From the NCBI RefSeq assembly GCF_001078595.1, contig NZ_LFTY01000001.1:51829-115828 (forward strand): DNA of 64,000 nucleotides, read 5' to 3'. Below the pieces are notes generated by a model, which was not told where the DNA came from, searched no databases, and was given only the letters and a program-made list of their open reading frames with translations. This stretch comes from Candidatus Rhodobacter oscarellae. Its GTDB lineage: Bacteria > Pseudomonadota > Alphaproteobacteria > Rhodobacterales > Rhodobacteraceae. Positions 30,859-41,300 of this stretch are shown here, piece by piece. The first letter of the stretch is position 1; every line of letters begins with the position of its first letter. A program made the position numbers and the translations under genes.

Positions 30859-31686
30859 CTAAAGCGCCTCGAACCAGTCCAGCACCATGCTGGCCCAGCC
30901 CCTCGGCACGGAATGCCCGCCCGGATGCAGCGCAAGCTCCAGCGCCGAGCCCTCGGAGCAGCGATCCCAGATCCGGCGCCAGAATCGCCCGTGTGTGACA
31001 AAGCGGTCCGCCTTGCCGAAGACGCAGCCATTGGTCTGCCGCCAGATGTCCATGGCATGAAAGATGTCGCCCTGAGCACGGGCTTCCGGGTCATTGATCG
31101 GCAGGCGGTTTACCGCCCTGCCCTCTAGCGGCACCGTCCCGTCCGACCAGCCATGGGTGTGCAGCATGCGCACCGGCCCGGCGCAGCCCGTCGGGTGCGG
31201 GCGCCAAAAGTTGCCGCCCAAGGGCGCAAAGGCCGCAAAGCTCTCGGGCGCAAGGCAGGCGGTGTAGGCGGTCATCGAGCCGCCGATAGAGAAGCCCACC
31301 AGCAGCACCTTTGAGGGATCGACCGACATGCGTTGAACCACGTCGTCGCGCACCGCTTGCAGGAACGCGACATCGGCGCCCTGATCCGCGCTGGGATGAA
31401 AGCGCCAGCTGCGCCCGTTGCGCCCCTCGCGCGGGACGCCATCCGGCGCCACGACCGCATAGCCGCGGTCCATGAAGGCGTTCAACATGCCAGAATTGCG
31501 CAGCGCCCCGGCGCCGCTGCTGCCCCAGCCATGGATATAGACCACCGCACCCACCGGCGCCTCGGGCGCGGCGTAGTAATAGGCGCGCTCGCCCACCATA
31601 CAGGGCGTCTCTTTGGAACAGGCATGCCCGCCAGAGGCGGGCAACAAAAGAGCCATCAAGAGGCCAAGCAACGCCCTAAGCGTCAT
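30859..31686 (-). CDS. secreted esterase, LpqC/PHB-depolymerase-like (second copy)
   Basis: A 275-residue exported hydrolase related to the one at 22886-23665. Signal peptide MTLRALLGLLMALLLPASGG, early cysteine pair in ACSKETPC, oxyanion YIHGWGSSG, nucleophile elbow LVGFSIGGSMTAY (S133), WSDGTVPLEGR with the acidic residue, and C-terminal HPGGHSVPRGW. The Cys-x-x-x-x-TPC start followed by VGER matches the sister's CAGQTPCAVGDR, so they form one local family. Its substrate is unknown, probably an ester outside the cytoplasm. Confidence 0.82.
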   Translation of the reverse strand: MTLRALLGLLMALLLPASGGHACSKETPCMVGERAYYYAAPEAPVGAVVYIHGWGSSGAGALRNSGMLNAFMDRGYAVVAPDGVPREGRNGRSWRFHPSADQGADVAFLQAVRDDVVQRMSVDPSKVLLVGFSIGGSMTAYTACLAPESFAAFAPLGGNFWRPHPTGCAGPVRMLHTHGWSDGTVPLEGRAVNRLPINDPEARAQGDIFHAMDIWRQTNGCVFGKADRFVTHGRFWRRIWDRCSEGSALELALHPGGHSVPRGWASMVLDWFEAL

Positions 31687-31704
31687 GTTAGAGCATCCAA
31701 TTCG

Positions 31705-32157
31705 CTATTCATATTGCACGACTGGCAGGCCGCCCTTTAACCAGCCGGGACCGGCGGAGGAACCAAGCATTCCCTCGGGGATGTCGACAATCGGGCCAAC
31801 CTGGGCCTGCTCCAAGAGCCGCGTCATCCGGGCCGAGCGCACGCCGCGGGCGCATATCACGGCGACGGGCTGCGTTTCTGAGGTGCGTGCGGCCTTCACC
31901 CTCGCAATGAATTCGTTGTCCCGCATGTCTATGGGCACGGCATGCGCGCCCAGGCCGGTCTTTTTCCACTCATCCGGGCGGCGGATATCCACCAGCAGGA
32001 TCTCGCCCGCGGCGGCGGCGGCCAGCGCCTCGGCCGGCGTCATGACCTCGGCGGTCTCGGCACGGGCGCGTGAGACCTGCACGCCGGTATAGGCCCCCAC
32101 GCCAAGGATCGCGGCACCACCAAGGGCCAGAAAACTTCGGCGTGAGAGCATGTTCAT
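31705..32157 (-). CDS. exported rhodanese-like protein
   Basis: A 150-residue sulfurtransferase-fold protein. The twin-arginine-type signal SRRSFLALGGAAILGVGAYT is followed by the rhodanese domain with ILLVDIRRPDEWKKTG and the active-site loop VICARGVRSARM (C102). The active-site loop has the usual six residues. The periplasmic location suggests sulfur transfer or redox sensing outside the cytoplasm. It lies ten bases after the YHS gene in the same direction, so both are probably co-expressed. Confidence 0.85.
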   Translation of the reverse strand: MNMLSRRSFLALGGAAILGVGAYTGVQVSRARAETAEVMTPAEALAAAAAGEILLVDIRRPDEWKKTGLGAHAVPIDMRDNEFIARVKAARTSETQPVAVICARGVRSARMTRLLEQAQVGPIVDIPEGMLGSSAGPGWLKGGLPVVQYE

Positions 32158-32166
32158 GCGACCATT

Positions 32167-32679
32167 CTAGTTGGTCGGCGCACTGGAGGTAAACTGCGGA
32201 ATGGTGCGCGACGAGGCGCCCGAACCCTCAATGCCCGGCCAGTTATTGCCCGCCAGCGAGATGTTGCCCGGGATGTCCTCCTCCCAGAAGCCCACTACGT
32301 TCTTGGTGATGTTCAGATAAAGCTGGCCGTCCACGATGCGCCACAGGTTGGGGTTCGCGGGCACCTTGCCGCCCTTGGCGACGCCATAGGCGCAATGCCC
32401 GTCGAAGGCAGGCACATACTTGGCCGGATCGGCAACAAAGGCGTCGCGATTGGCGGCGCTCGAGAACGCCCAGGTCGCGCCGTTGTATTCGGCGGTGATG
32501 GTGGAATTGCCAGGCACGCCCTTGGGCTGCGAGGAGCCCACCGAGGACTGATCTAGACCGAAATAGGCAACAACATCATACCCAGAGACGGCAAAGCCCG
32601 TCTCGTCAACATATTGCTCGCCGGCGAAGGCGAAGGAAGAGCTCGCTGCAAAGACAGCGGATGCGATGAGCCATTTCAT
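32167..32679 (-). CDS. exported YHS-domain protein
   Basis: A 170-residue protein with signal peptide MKWLIASAVFAASSSFAFAG. The YHS domain is seen in FAVSGYDVVAYF, then AFSSAANRDAFVADPAKYVP and FDGHCAYGVAKGGKVPANPN. YHS domains are found in metal-handling and redox proteins; the HCAYG cysteine and histidine could bind a metal. The remaining tail, rich in Ser/Asn, is not recognised. It is followed closely by the rhodanese gene. Upstream lies a 260-bp gap without a recognisable gene. Confidence 0.82.
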   Translation of the reverse strand: MKWLIASAVFAASSSFAFAGEQYVDETGFAVSGYDVVAYFGLDQSSVGSSQPKGVPGNSTITAEYNGATWAFSSAANRDAFVADPAKYVPAFDGHCAYGVAKGGKVPANPNLWRIVDGQLYLNITKNVVGFWEEDIPGNISLAGNNWPGIEGSGASSRTIPQFTSSAPTN

Positions 32680-32939
32680 GGTAATCTCCTATTGGGTGTG
32701 CGTTCGACCTCTCTTAGCGCAGCCGAACGGCCCCGTGCACCACACCTCGCGCGTGTGTGATCAGATGTGTGAGTTCGTGGGCGGCAGGTCGATGCGCGCG
32801 GGCATGTTCCACGCAAATGCCAGCATCGCAAAAAATGCTCCGCCATGCTCGGGCGGGCGAGAGGCCCAACTTCGCATAACGGAGCTTGCAAGTTTGTCCG
32901 CAGCGCAAAGGGGATAGCGTCGCGGACCGATATTTTCGC

Positions 32940-34466
32940 TCAGTCCTGCTCGACCACCAAAGCGGTCTGCACCGGCGCGTCCTTGACCTGCAGGGCAGAG
33001 GCCATCTGGTCAGTGGTCCCAGACACGGTCGGCACCGCCAGCATGGGCGCCAGGCCAATAACCAGCGCGCAGGCCACGGCGATGCCAGCGCCCCAGCGCT
33101 CGTTGCCGTTCAGGTCGCGCACCCGGCGCACGGCCTCGGACTTCGCAGGCCCGAAGAAGGCGCGCTCGTAGAACCACAGGATGTAGCCCGCGCCCAGGAT
33201 CACGCCCAGCAGCGCCACCGCACCCGCCCAGGCGCCATAGCTGAACACGCCCGAGAGCAAGGCGAACTCGCCCTGGAACCCGCTCGTGCCCGGCATCCCG
33301 ATCGAGGCCAGCCCGGCCACAAAGAACGCCACCGCCAGCAGCGGAGCGTGCCGCGCGATCCCACCAAGGCCGGTCAGCTCGGTCGTGCCCAGGCGCTGAT
33401 AGAGCCCGCCCGCCAGCAGCATAAGCACCGTCGAGGCCAGGCCAAAGTTCACCATCGCCATCACCGCGCCCTGCAAACCGGCCGCGTTCAGCGTGAAGAT
33501 GCCCGCAACGACGAGGCCCACATGGCTGACCGAGGCATAGGCAAGCATCCGGCGCATATTGGTCTGCGCCAAGGCGATCACGCCCGCATAGAGCATCGCC
33601 GCGATCCCGATCCAGACCAGCACCGGCTGCCAGGCCAGCGCCACGTCCGGCGCAATCGGCAGCAGCACCTTGATCATCCCGAACGTGCCCATCTTCAGGC
33701 CCACCAGGAAGATCGCGATGCCCGCCGGGCCCTCCATGGCCACGGTCGGCAGCCAGGTGTGAAAGGGCGGCAGCGGCGCCTTCACGGCAAAGCCGATGAA
33801 GAGTAGCGCAAAGATCATGGTCTGCATCCCGAACGGGATCTCGACCTGCGACAGCTCGACCAGGCTGAACGAGCCATAGTTGGCGCCAAGCGCTGCGATG
33901 GCCACCAGAAGCGGCACCGAGCCCATCAGCATATACAGCACGTATTTCATCGCCGCGGCGTTGCGCGCCGGGCCCACGCCCCATAACCGGATCAGGTAGT
34001 AGGAGGGGATCAGCATCAGCTCCCAGAAGAGGAAGAACAGCACCATATCCAGCGCGGTATAGACCCCGATGGCCGCCGCCTGCAGCAGCAAGAGGTTGGT
34101 CCAGAACCAGCGCGCCGAGCTGGCGGCGACGCCCGCGCCGCTCACCATGGCCAGGCCGATCACCAGGGCCGTCAGCGGCAGGAACAGCACGCTTATGCCG
34201 TCCACGCCGAGGTGGAACGAGGCGCCCAAAGCGGGCATCCAGCTTGCCTTTTGCACCAGCTGCGTGGCCGCGGCCGCGCTTGGGTCATAGGCGATCACCG
34301 CGATCAGCCCCAGCAAGAGCTGCCCCCCGGCCGCGCCCAGCGCGACCATGCGCTGCTGCGCCGCCGAGCGAACCGCGTAGAGGCCCCCCACCGCCAAGAG
34401 CGGCAGCAGGATCATCAGCGTCAGGATCGGGATCCCGATCTGTTCTGTGGCGAATACTTCGGTCAT
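32940..34466 (-). CDS. NuoM-like proton-translocating membrane subunit, divergent (copy 1)
   Basis: A 508-residue polytopic protein of the complex I/Mrp antiporter family (PF00361-type), with about 14 helices. The TM5 glutamate is in FFLFWELMLIPSYYLIRLWG and the TM7 lysine in VKAPLPPFHTWLP, so the proton-path residues are present. After HTWLP the canonical DAHVEAP block is replaced by TVAMEGPAGIAIFLVGLKMG, as in its neighbour copy, so the two form a divergent NuoM subgroup. It is the last gene of the DabA cluster and lies 18 bp behind copy 2. It is not part of a normal nuo operon: no hydrophilic complex I genes are here. Confidence 0.85.
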   Translation of the reverse strand: MTEVFATEQIGIPILTLMILLPLLAVGGLYAVRSAAQQRMVALGAAGGQLLLGLIAVIAYDPSAAAATQLVQKASWMPALGASFHLGVDGISVLFLPLTALVIGLAMVSGAGVAASSARWFWTNLLLLQAAAIGVYTALDMVLFFLFWELMLIPSYYLIRLWGVGPARNAAAMKYVLYMLMGSVPLLVAIAALGANYGSFSLVELSQVEIPFGMQTMIFALLFIGFAVKAPLPPFHTWLPTVAMEGPAGIAIFLVGLKMGTFGMIKVLLPIAPDVALAWQPVLVWIGIAAMLYAGVIALAQTNMRRMLAYASVSHVGLVVAGIFTLNAAGLQGAVMAMVNFGLASTVLMLLAGGLYQRLGTTELTGLGGIARHAPLLAVAFFVAGLASIGMPGTSGFQGEFALLSGVFSYGAWAGAVALLGVILGAGYILWFYERAFFGPAKSEAVRRVRDLNGNERWGAGIAVACALVIGLAPMLAVPTVSGTTDQMASALQVKDAPVQTALVVEQD

Positions 34467-34484
34467 TTCATTGTCTCCCTTCGC

Positions 34485-36083
34485 CTAGTCTGTGGTTTCG
34501 CCGCCGAGCACCTGCGCGCCAGAGGCAAGCAGCGTCTCGTCGCCCGTCGCGTCGTCTGCCTCTTCGGCATGCGCATGGGCCTTGTCGGCGTCATGGGGGT
34601 GGAAAGTGGCCGAGATCGCCTCGACGCTGCCGCGCATGGTCGAGATGAACGGCGTGGTGGCCAGGCCGATCCAGAGGACAACCGCCACCAGACCGCCCAC
34701 GATGAAGCGCTCGCGCCCATCGAGGTCCAGCACCACGCGCTCCTCACCGCTTTCGGTCTTTGCAGGCTCGCCCAGGAACCCGCGCTGATAGAAGCGCAGG
34801 AAATAGGCCGCGGCCAGGACCGGGCCGATGCCCACGCAGACCGCCATCAGCCAGTGCTTCTCGAACGCGCCCAGCAGCACCATATGCTCGCCGTTGAAGC
34901 CGCTGGTGCCGGGCATGCCGACCGCGGCCAGCGCAATCACCAGGAACCCAAGCGCCAGGTATGGCGCGCGGGCATGGATCCCGCCCATCTGGCTGAGGTC
35001 CGGCGTGCCGACCCGGCTGCTGAGGAAGCTCGCGATCAGGAACAGCCCCGCGCCGGTGATGCCCAGGTTCAGCGCCTGCAGCAGGCCGCCCTCGATCCCG
35101 GCAACGTTCAGCGAGAACAGCCCCAGCGTGACCACGCCCATGTGGCTGACGCTTGCGAAGGCCATCAGGCGGCGCAGGTTGGTCTGCACCAGCGCGATCA
35201 GCGCCCCGTAGACCAGGCTCGCGAACCCGAAGGCTGCCATCAGCCAGTACCACTCCGCCGCGGCCTCAGGCAGCAGCGGGATGACAAAGCGGATCAGGCC
35301 GTAGGCGCCCAGCTTGATGCCCACCAGGAACACGCTCATGCCAATCAGCGGCCCGTGCTCTAACACCTTGGGCAGCCAGCTGTGCAGCGGGAACAGGGGC
35401 GCCTTGATCGCAAAGCCCAGGCAGAGCACGAAGAAGATCAGCGTCTGCAGGGTCGGGTCAATAGTGCCGTTCGCGATGGCGATCAGGTTAAAGGTCGCCC
35501 CCTCTTGCACGCTAGTGGCCATCAGCAAGAAGCCGATGCCCAGCGCCAGCGCCGAGAGCCCCATATAGGTGAGGTAGTTGCGGGCCACGTCATAGCGCCG
35601 CTCGCTCGTGCCCCAGCTCTTGATCAGGTAGTAGGCCGGGAAGATTTCCGCGACAAAGAAGATCCAGAACCAGGTCAGGTTGGTCGCCGCGAAGGCCCCC
35701 ATCAGCGCCGCCTGGCTAAAGAGCAGCGCCGCAAGGTACCCGCGCAGGTTAGAGGTGACCGATTTGGTGGCGTAGACCACCGCGAAGAGGCTCAGCAGAG
35801 CCGTTGCGGGCAGGAACATGGCGCTGACCCCGTCCACACCCAGGGTGTAGCCGGGCAGCAAACCATTCTCTGCCAGTTGGATCGCCGCAGAGGCTGGGTC
35901 ATGCACCCACCACACCATCCCGGCGAGGACCAACTGGAAGGCCGACACGACCAACGCGGTTGCCAGCGCCGAGCTTTCCTTGAGGTATTGGATCACCACC
36001 GCCACGATGGCCGGCAGGAACACAAGCAGCGACAGAATTGGAAAGCCAATCTGTGCCGAGGCTGAGATTTCAGGCAACATCAC
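34485..36083 (-). CDS. NuoM-like membrane subunit with altered TM5 (copy 2)
   Basis: A 532-residue polytopic protein of the same antiporter family. The TM7 lysine is present (FAIKAPLFPLHSWLP), but the TM5 site reads FVAEIFPAYYLIKSWG: the usual tryptophan before the glutamate is alanine, and the helix is two residues shorter than in the sister copy. After HSWLP comes KVLEHGPLIGMSVFLVGIKL, as in copy 1. A histidine/acid-rich tail (HPHDADKAHAHAEEADD) ends the protein. The start overlaps the end of the NuoL-like gene by four bases (ATGA), so their synthesis is coupled. Confidence 0.83.
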   Translation of the reverse strand: MMLPEISASAQIGFPILSLLVFLPAIVAVVIQYLKESSALATALVVSAFQLVLAGMVWWVHDPASAAIQLAENGLLPGYTLGVDGVSAMFLPATALLSLFAVVYATKSVTSNLRGYLAALLFSQAALMGAFAATNLTWFWIFFVAEIFPAYYLIKSWGTSERRYDVARNYLTYMGLSALALGIGFLLMATSVQEGATFNLIAIANGTIDPTLQTLIFFVLCLGFAIKAPLFPLHSWLPKVLEHGPLIGMSVFLVGIKLGAYGLIRFVIPLLPEAAAEWYWLMAAFGFASLVYGALIALVQTNLRRLMAFASVSHMGVVTLGLFSLNVAGIEGGLLQALNLGITGAGLFLIASFLSSRVGTPDLSQMGGIHARAPYLALGFLVIALAAVGMPGTSGFNGEHMVLLGAFEKHWLMAVCVGIGPVLAAAYFLRFYQRGFLGEPAKTESGEERVVLDLDGRERFIVGGLVAVVLWIGLATTPFISTMRGSVEAISATFHPHDADKAHAHAEEADDATGDETLLASGAQVLGGETTD

Positions 36084-38323
36084 AACATCACTCCCAAGAT
36101 AATGCCACCGACCACGGCGATCACCGTGACCCCTAGAACGGCCGGGCGCCCAAGCATCTCTTCGATGCGATAGAGCGCGCCGCCCATGCTGCCGCCCGTG
36201 CGGGCGACGCCGCCGTGAAGCCGGTCAAAGACTGTCTTCTCGATCCAGCCCGTGATGCGGGTCGCGATCTCGGTCAGGCGACCAAAAAAGCCGGACCCGC
36301 GCGGGATCTCATCCGCCGTCACGGCAGACGCAGCGCCACTGGGCTCGGCCCCCAAAGCCTCAAGGCGCGCCAGCAAACCGGCCTCCTCGTCACTCTTCTT
36401 GCCAAGCACGTCATCCATGCCCTGCGCGCGCGCCGCCAGAAAACTTGCCTCCCAGGCCGCGTCCACGCCGACCGAGCGCGTCTCTGGGCTTGGCGTGCCG
36501 GTCACGGCGTCAATCGCGTCGCGGTCGAACCCTTCCAGCGTTCTGCCAAGCTGCACCGAACGGCCCACCACGAACTTGTGGTAGAAGTCGTCCAGCCAGA
36601 AGCGCTTTTGCGCCGCCACATAGAGCCCACGGGTGTTCAGCAGGCTGTCACCCGGCAGCTCGGGGGCGTAGCGCTCGGTATAGATCGAGGCCGCCCAGGC
36701 GGTCAGCATCAGCAGGCCAAGCACGGTGATCACGACCCAGCTCATCAGCGTGCCGCTGTCACCCAGCGGGGACACGTTGACCACCGGCGCCAGGAAGTCC
36801 TGGAACCAGCTCCCGGGCGTGCCGCCGGGCAGCAGCCCAATCAGCGCGGCGACGATGGCGCCCCCTAGGATGAACAGGACCGGGATCAGGATCGGCGCCG
36901 CCGAGCGTGTGGGCTCGTGGGCGTGATCATGGCTGTGGTCATGCGTGTGGCTGTGATCGTGGCTGTGATCGTGGCCGCAAGCCGCGTGATCATGCCCGTG
37001 GTCATGCCCATGATCGCCAAAGATCCGCTGCGTGGCCGACACCGCATGGCGCAGCGTCGCGAACAGACCCATCACGAAGATGCCGATCAGCAGGTAGTAG
37101 GAGGGCGCAAGACCGCTCTCGTTGCCAAAGGCCGTGATGCCGAACCCGCCGCCGATCAGACCAATCGAGCCGATCAGCACGAACCAGAACATCACCGGCA
37201 CAGGCGCGGTGGGCGAGCCCGCCGCGGCCTTTGGGTCGGGATTGCTGTGGAAGTAGCCCAAGATCGAGGGCGCCGTCAGGAAGAGGTAGGTCTTCAGAAA
37301 GGCATGCGCCACCAGATGGAACACCGCCACCGGGTAAGCCCCCAGACCGCAGGCCACGAACATCAGGCCCAGCTGCGTCACGGTGGACGAGGCCAGGATG
37401 CCCTTGATGTCGCTGTTGGTCATGCCGTTCAACGCGCCCATGATCGCGGTGATCGCTCCGATGATGGTCACGGCAGCCAGGGCCACCGGGGCCATGTCGT
37501 AAAGCTCGTGGCTGCGCACGATCATATAGACCCCCGCGGTCACCATTGTGGCGGCGTGGATCAGCGCCGACGAGGGCGTCGGGCCCTCCATCGCGCGCGC
37601 CAGCCAGGTCCCCAGCGGGAACTGCGCCGACTTACCAATCGCGCCGCAGAGCAGGCAAAGCGCGATCGCCGTGGCCATGGCCGGGCTGATCTCGCCCAGG
37701 CGCGAGAACACCTCGGTATACTGCACCGACTGGAAGTTCATGATGATCAGGAAGATCCCCGCAAGGAAACCCGCATCGCCCACGCGGTTCATCACAAACG
37801 CCTTGGTGCCCGCCGCCGCTGCCGACTTGCGTTGATAGAAGTGCCCGATCAGCAGGTAGGAACAGAGCCCCACGCTCTCCCAGCCCACAAAGAGCAGGAT
37901 GAAGTTGTTGCCCAGGACCAGGATAAGCATCGCGAAGACAAACAGCATCACCGCCGCGAAGTAGCGCGAGAAGCTGTCGTCATTATGCATGTAGTTCTTC
38001 GAGAACACGCCGATCAGGAAGCTAAAGCCCGAGATCATCAGCGCCATCAGCGCCGAGAGGCTATCGACCATAAAGCCGATATCCACGCTCATCTCGCCCA
38101 GGGTGAACCATGTGTAGGCCGTGACCTCACGCGGGCTGGGGTCGATCAGCACCGCGACAAACATGATGGCCGCACCGACCATCGCGATGAAGAGCGCCCC
38201 AATGGCGGTGTTTTGCACCTGCCGGTAGTCGAGCGCCTTCTCCCCGCCAAGCAGGTTCAACCCGATGACGGCCGCCGCGCCCAGAGGCAGCAGCAGGGTT
38301 ATGAACAGGATCAGTTCAAACAT
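36080..38323 (-). CDS. NuoL-like subunit with His-rich loop, DabB candidate
   Basis: A 747-residue polytopic protein of the NuoL/antiporter family, the type that acts as DabB beside DabA. Proton-path residues are conserved: E149 in FVGWESVGLCSYLL and K231 in GAIGKSAQFPLGTWLARAME. Between two helices there is an insert (residues 438-469) with 15 histidines, mostly in D-H, G-H and S-H steps, which is unusual for NuoL and suggests metal (for example zinc) binding on one membrane face. The C-terminal about 180 residues contain the long-arm-like tail FDRDAIDAVTGTPSP. It starts 14 bp after dabA and overlaps copy 2. Confidence 0.86.
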   Translation of the reverse strand: MFELILFITLLLPLGAAAVIGLNLLGGEKALDYRQVQNTAIGALFIAMVGAAIMFVAVLIDPSPREVTAYTWFTLGEMSVDIGFMVDSLSALMALMISGFSFLIGVFSKNYMHNDDSFSRYFAAVMLFVFAMLILVLGNNFILLFVGWESVGLCSYLLIGHFYQRKSAAAAGTKAFVMNRVGDAGFLAGIFLIIMNFQSVQYTEVFSRLGEISPAMATAIALCLLCGAIGKSAQFPLGTWLARAMEGPTPSSALIHAATMVTAGVYMIVRSHELYDMAPVALAAVTIIGAITAIMGALNGMTNSDIKGILASSTVTQLGLMFVACGLGAYPVAVFHLVAHAFLKTYLFLTAPSILGYFHSNPDPKAAAGSPTAPVPVMFWFVLIGSIGLIGGGFGITAFGNESGLAPSYYLLIGIFVMGLFATLRHAVSATQRIFGDHGHDHGHDHAACGHDHSHDHSHTHDHSHDHAHEPTRSAAPILIPVLFILGGAIVAALIGLLPGGTPGSWFQDFLAPVVNVSPLGDSGTLMSWVVITVLGLLMLTAWAASIYTERYAPELPGDSLLNTRGLYVAAQKRFWLDDFYHKFVVGRSVQLGRTLEGFDRDAIDAVTGTPSPETRSVGVDAAWEASFLAARAQGMDDVLGKKSDEEAGLLARLEALGAEPSGAASAVTADEIPRGSGFFGRLTEIATRITGWIEKTVFDRLHGGVARTGGSMGGALYRIEEMLGRPAVLGVTVIAVVGGIILGVML

Positions 38324-38337
38324 TGATCTCTCTCCCT

Positions 38338-41300
38338 TTACTCAAGCCAAGGCTTGGTGGGTTCGGTGATGCGCGCAGGCGGCAGGAAGCACTGGTACTT
38401 GCCCTTGAACCAGTCGTAGCTCTCGGCCACTTCCGGGATCTCTTGCAGGTCGCTGTCGTCCCATTTCTCAAAGCCCACGCCGGGCACAAAGCGCAGCAGG
38501 TCCCCGGTCGCCGGGTCATGCACGATCAGGATCACCCATTCGCCGTCCAGAAGCTGCTGGATGCCGGGCTGGCGGCCATAGATCGCGCCTGCGATGTTGG
38601 GGTCAGCATCCACGATCAGATGCAGGCGCATGGGCTCATGCACCTCGGTCATCTGACGCGGCAGGCCGGTGCGCAGGTCGCTATGTGCGCCCTCCATCAC
38701 CCCAATCAGCCCGCTGACGTTATGCGGCACCTTGCTGTCAGAGCCATAAACGCCCGGATCAACCGTCGAGAAGTAGTACTCAAGGTTGATGCCCGCGCCC
38801 ACCGGACCCACGGCCAGAAGGATGCGCTCTAGCACGGTGCCCTCTGGATCGGTGGTCGGGTCATACGAGATGACGAACGACCGCCGGTCAAAGAACACGC
38901 CCTGCGTCAGCGCGCGACGGCCCACAACGGCGCAGGCGTTGGTGGCGTGCCCAAGCTCTGGGCGGATCTGGCTGAAGTCAGAGGCCCGCTCCATCGTGTG
39001 ATGCAGCGAGGTGTCCAGATCGCTGTCCTTGGGCGCCGATGCGAACCTGCGGCAACGCTCGCGCGCCGCGCGGCGCACCGCCTCGGCCATGTCGCGCTTG
39101 ACCGCCTCGTAGTTGGGGCGCAGCGCGTCGGGGATGTCGACCTCGTCCGTGAGCGTCACGATCTCGGTCGCCGTATTGTGGAAGCCGCCGACGAACCAGG
39201 TATCCTCCGGGATGTGGATACCACGCTCGGCCAGGACCTCGCGCACCTTTGGGTTATTGGCCATCACAGCCACGGCCCGCGAGTTCGGCTCGCCGCCCTT
39301 GCCCCCACAAGCGCCGCAGTCATAGGCGTTGATATAGGGGTTGTTCTCGGACGACGACCCGTGCGCGCAGATCACCACGATGGGCGCGAAATCGTCCAGA
39401 AGGCCGATATTCTGCAACAAACCCATCACGCGGTCCGCCTGCTCGGTCACCGTGAATCCGAAGTTCACGATACCATCGGGCGCCCTGTTCTCGTCGCGAT
39501 CCACGGCCAGCCGCGTCTCGACATCCGGCACGAAGGCCTTGCCCATCTGGTCCATCGCGCCGAAATACTTCAGCGGGAAGAACATCCGCCCAAGCAGGGG
39601 GATGGACATCAAAAAGCCCGAGACGTCGATCAGGAAGTAGCTCGAGATCGGGTTGCGCTTCATCTCCCAATAGGTGTCGTGGAAGACCTCGGCCCACTTG
39701 GCGCGGCGCGTGTGCTTGTCCAGCGGCGCGCCTTCTTCGTGCGAGCGCGCGATCTCGAGGATGCGGTGCTCTGGCGTGACCGGTGCCGGGCAAAGCGGCG
39801 TGTGGCCATGCTCGTCGAGCCCGCGATACTCCATCGCAACGCCAAAGAAGCCCGCGGCCCCCAGGGTCTCGTGCCCCGGATCCAGCTCTTCGTAATGGCG
39901 GTGGATCGATTCCTCGCGCTCGTCGATGCAAAAGACGATCTGCGATTTAGGCCGGCTTTCCTTGCGGCTCAGCCAGCGCCCGCGGCCCCGGTTCAAGGCC
40001 AGCGCATTGCAGATCTCGTCACGATAGTTCTTCTCGAAGGCCAAGAGCCAAGCCGGCCCGTGATCCTTGCCCGCGAACTCGTCCATCGCAGTCAGCAGCC
40101 CGTCGCGGTTCTTCTTGGACATCTTGCGGATCTCCGCGGCGGGAACGCCCAGATGCTGCGCCAGACGGTAGAGCCGCCAGCCCTTGTCCGCAGCCGCGCG
40201 GGTTTCATTGCCGCGGTGGCGCTCCGCCCAGACCTGGTCGGCGAGGGCCTGCCAGCGCTGCGACAGGTCCCGGCGGCGGCCCGTGGCCTGCACCAAAGCC
40301 TGCGCCTGCTGCGTCAGGGCATCGCTGAGATGGCCCGCGTAAAGCTCGCGCCGGACAAAATACTCGTCCAGATGGCTCGAGAAATGCGCCCGCAGCGCCT
40401 CCATGCCCGGCTGCAGGTTCCAATTGCTCGTGGCGGCCTTGGTCACCAGAAGGTTCTGATAGAACAACCGCACGGCCAGATACTGCATTAAGTCAATGGG
40501 CTGCGCCTGCTGGCGGCCATAACCGCCGTTCTCCTGGCGCCAAAAGATCATCCCGGCCCAGCCGCGCAGATGCGCCAAGGCGCGCCCGCAATAATCCGAC
40601 CAGGCACTTTGATCGATGCCCAGTTCGACAAGCTGGCTGATCACCGCATCCGTGGCGCTGAGCGGCAGTTGCCCCACCGCGCCGCGCCAATCGGTGACGC
40701 CGTCGAAGTCAAAGCTGCGATCGTTGCGCACCAGGTTCCGCCAGCTGTCGAAAAAGCCCGTCGCCCGGCTCGGCATGTGCCAAGAGGCCAGCCCCTCGTC
40801 CAAGAAGGCAGAGCACACGCCGATCATGTAGTCATTGACGTGCTTGGTGATCTCCGCATCCGTGATCCGCTCGAGGAAGTCGGCGTGGTTCTCGCCTGCT
40901 TCCAAGGCGCTGAGATCCGCGGTCAGCATGTCCTCGGCATAGCGGGTCATCTGCCCGCGCGGGTCGATGCGGCGCAGGTCATCGGGCAGCTTCGCCTCGG
41001 CGCCGGTTTTGGCGCCGCGCTGCGTGAGCAGCGTGGTCAGCGCCGCGTAGCCTGCCCGGTCGATGCTGTCCTCACCCAGCCCATGCAGGATGGTCCAGGC
41101 AACGCGGGCGCGTTCGACTTCAGCAGGACCGCGCGCTTCTATCTGGTCCAGAGCGTCGATCTCTTCGGTCACGACCTCTTTGATCGCGGCGCGCCTTTTG
41201 GGCTCGGTGGGGATCAGCGGACCGCCGAGCTGCGCCATCGTTTGGGCATCCGCATTGACGCGGTCCATCTCGGCCTCGTCAGAGCCTTCGGTCGGCGCCT

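Noticed and set aside
32940..38323. Ordinary respiratory complex I operon
   Set aside because: No nuoA-I or hydrophilic subunit genes are present and the antiporter-type genes surround dabA; the set is read as a DabA-linked cluster.
38947..40491. 514-codon plus-strand open frame inside dabA
   Set aside because: Antisense shadow of a well-conserved gene carrying catalytic motifs; composition is Arg/His/Gln-rich and unlike a real protein.
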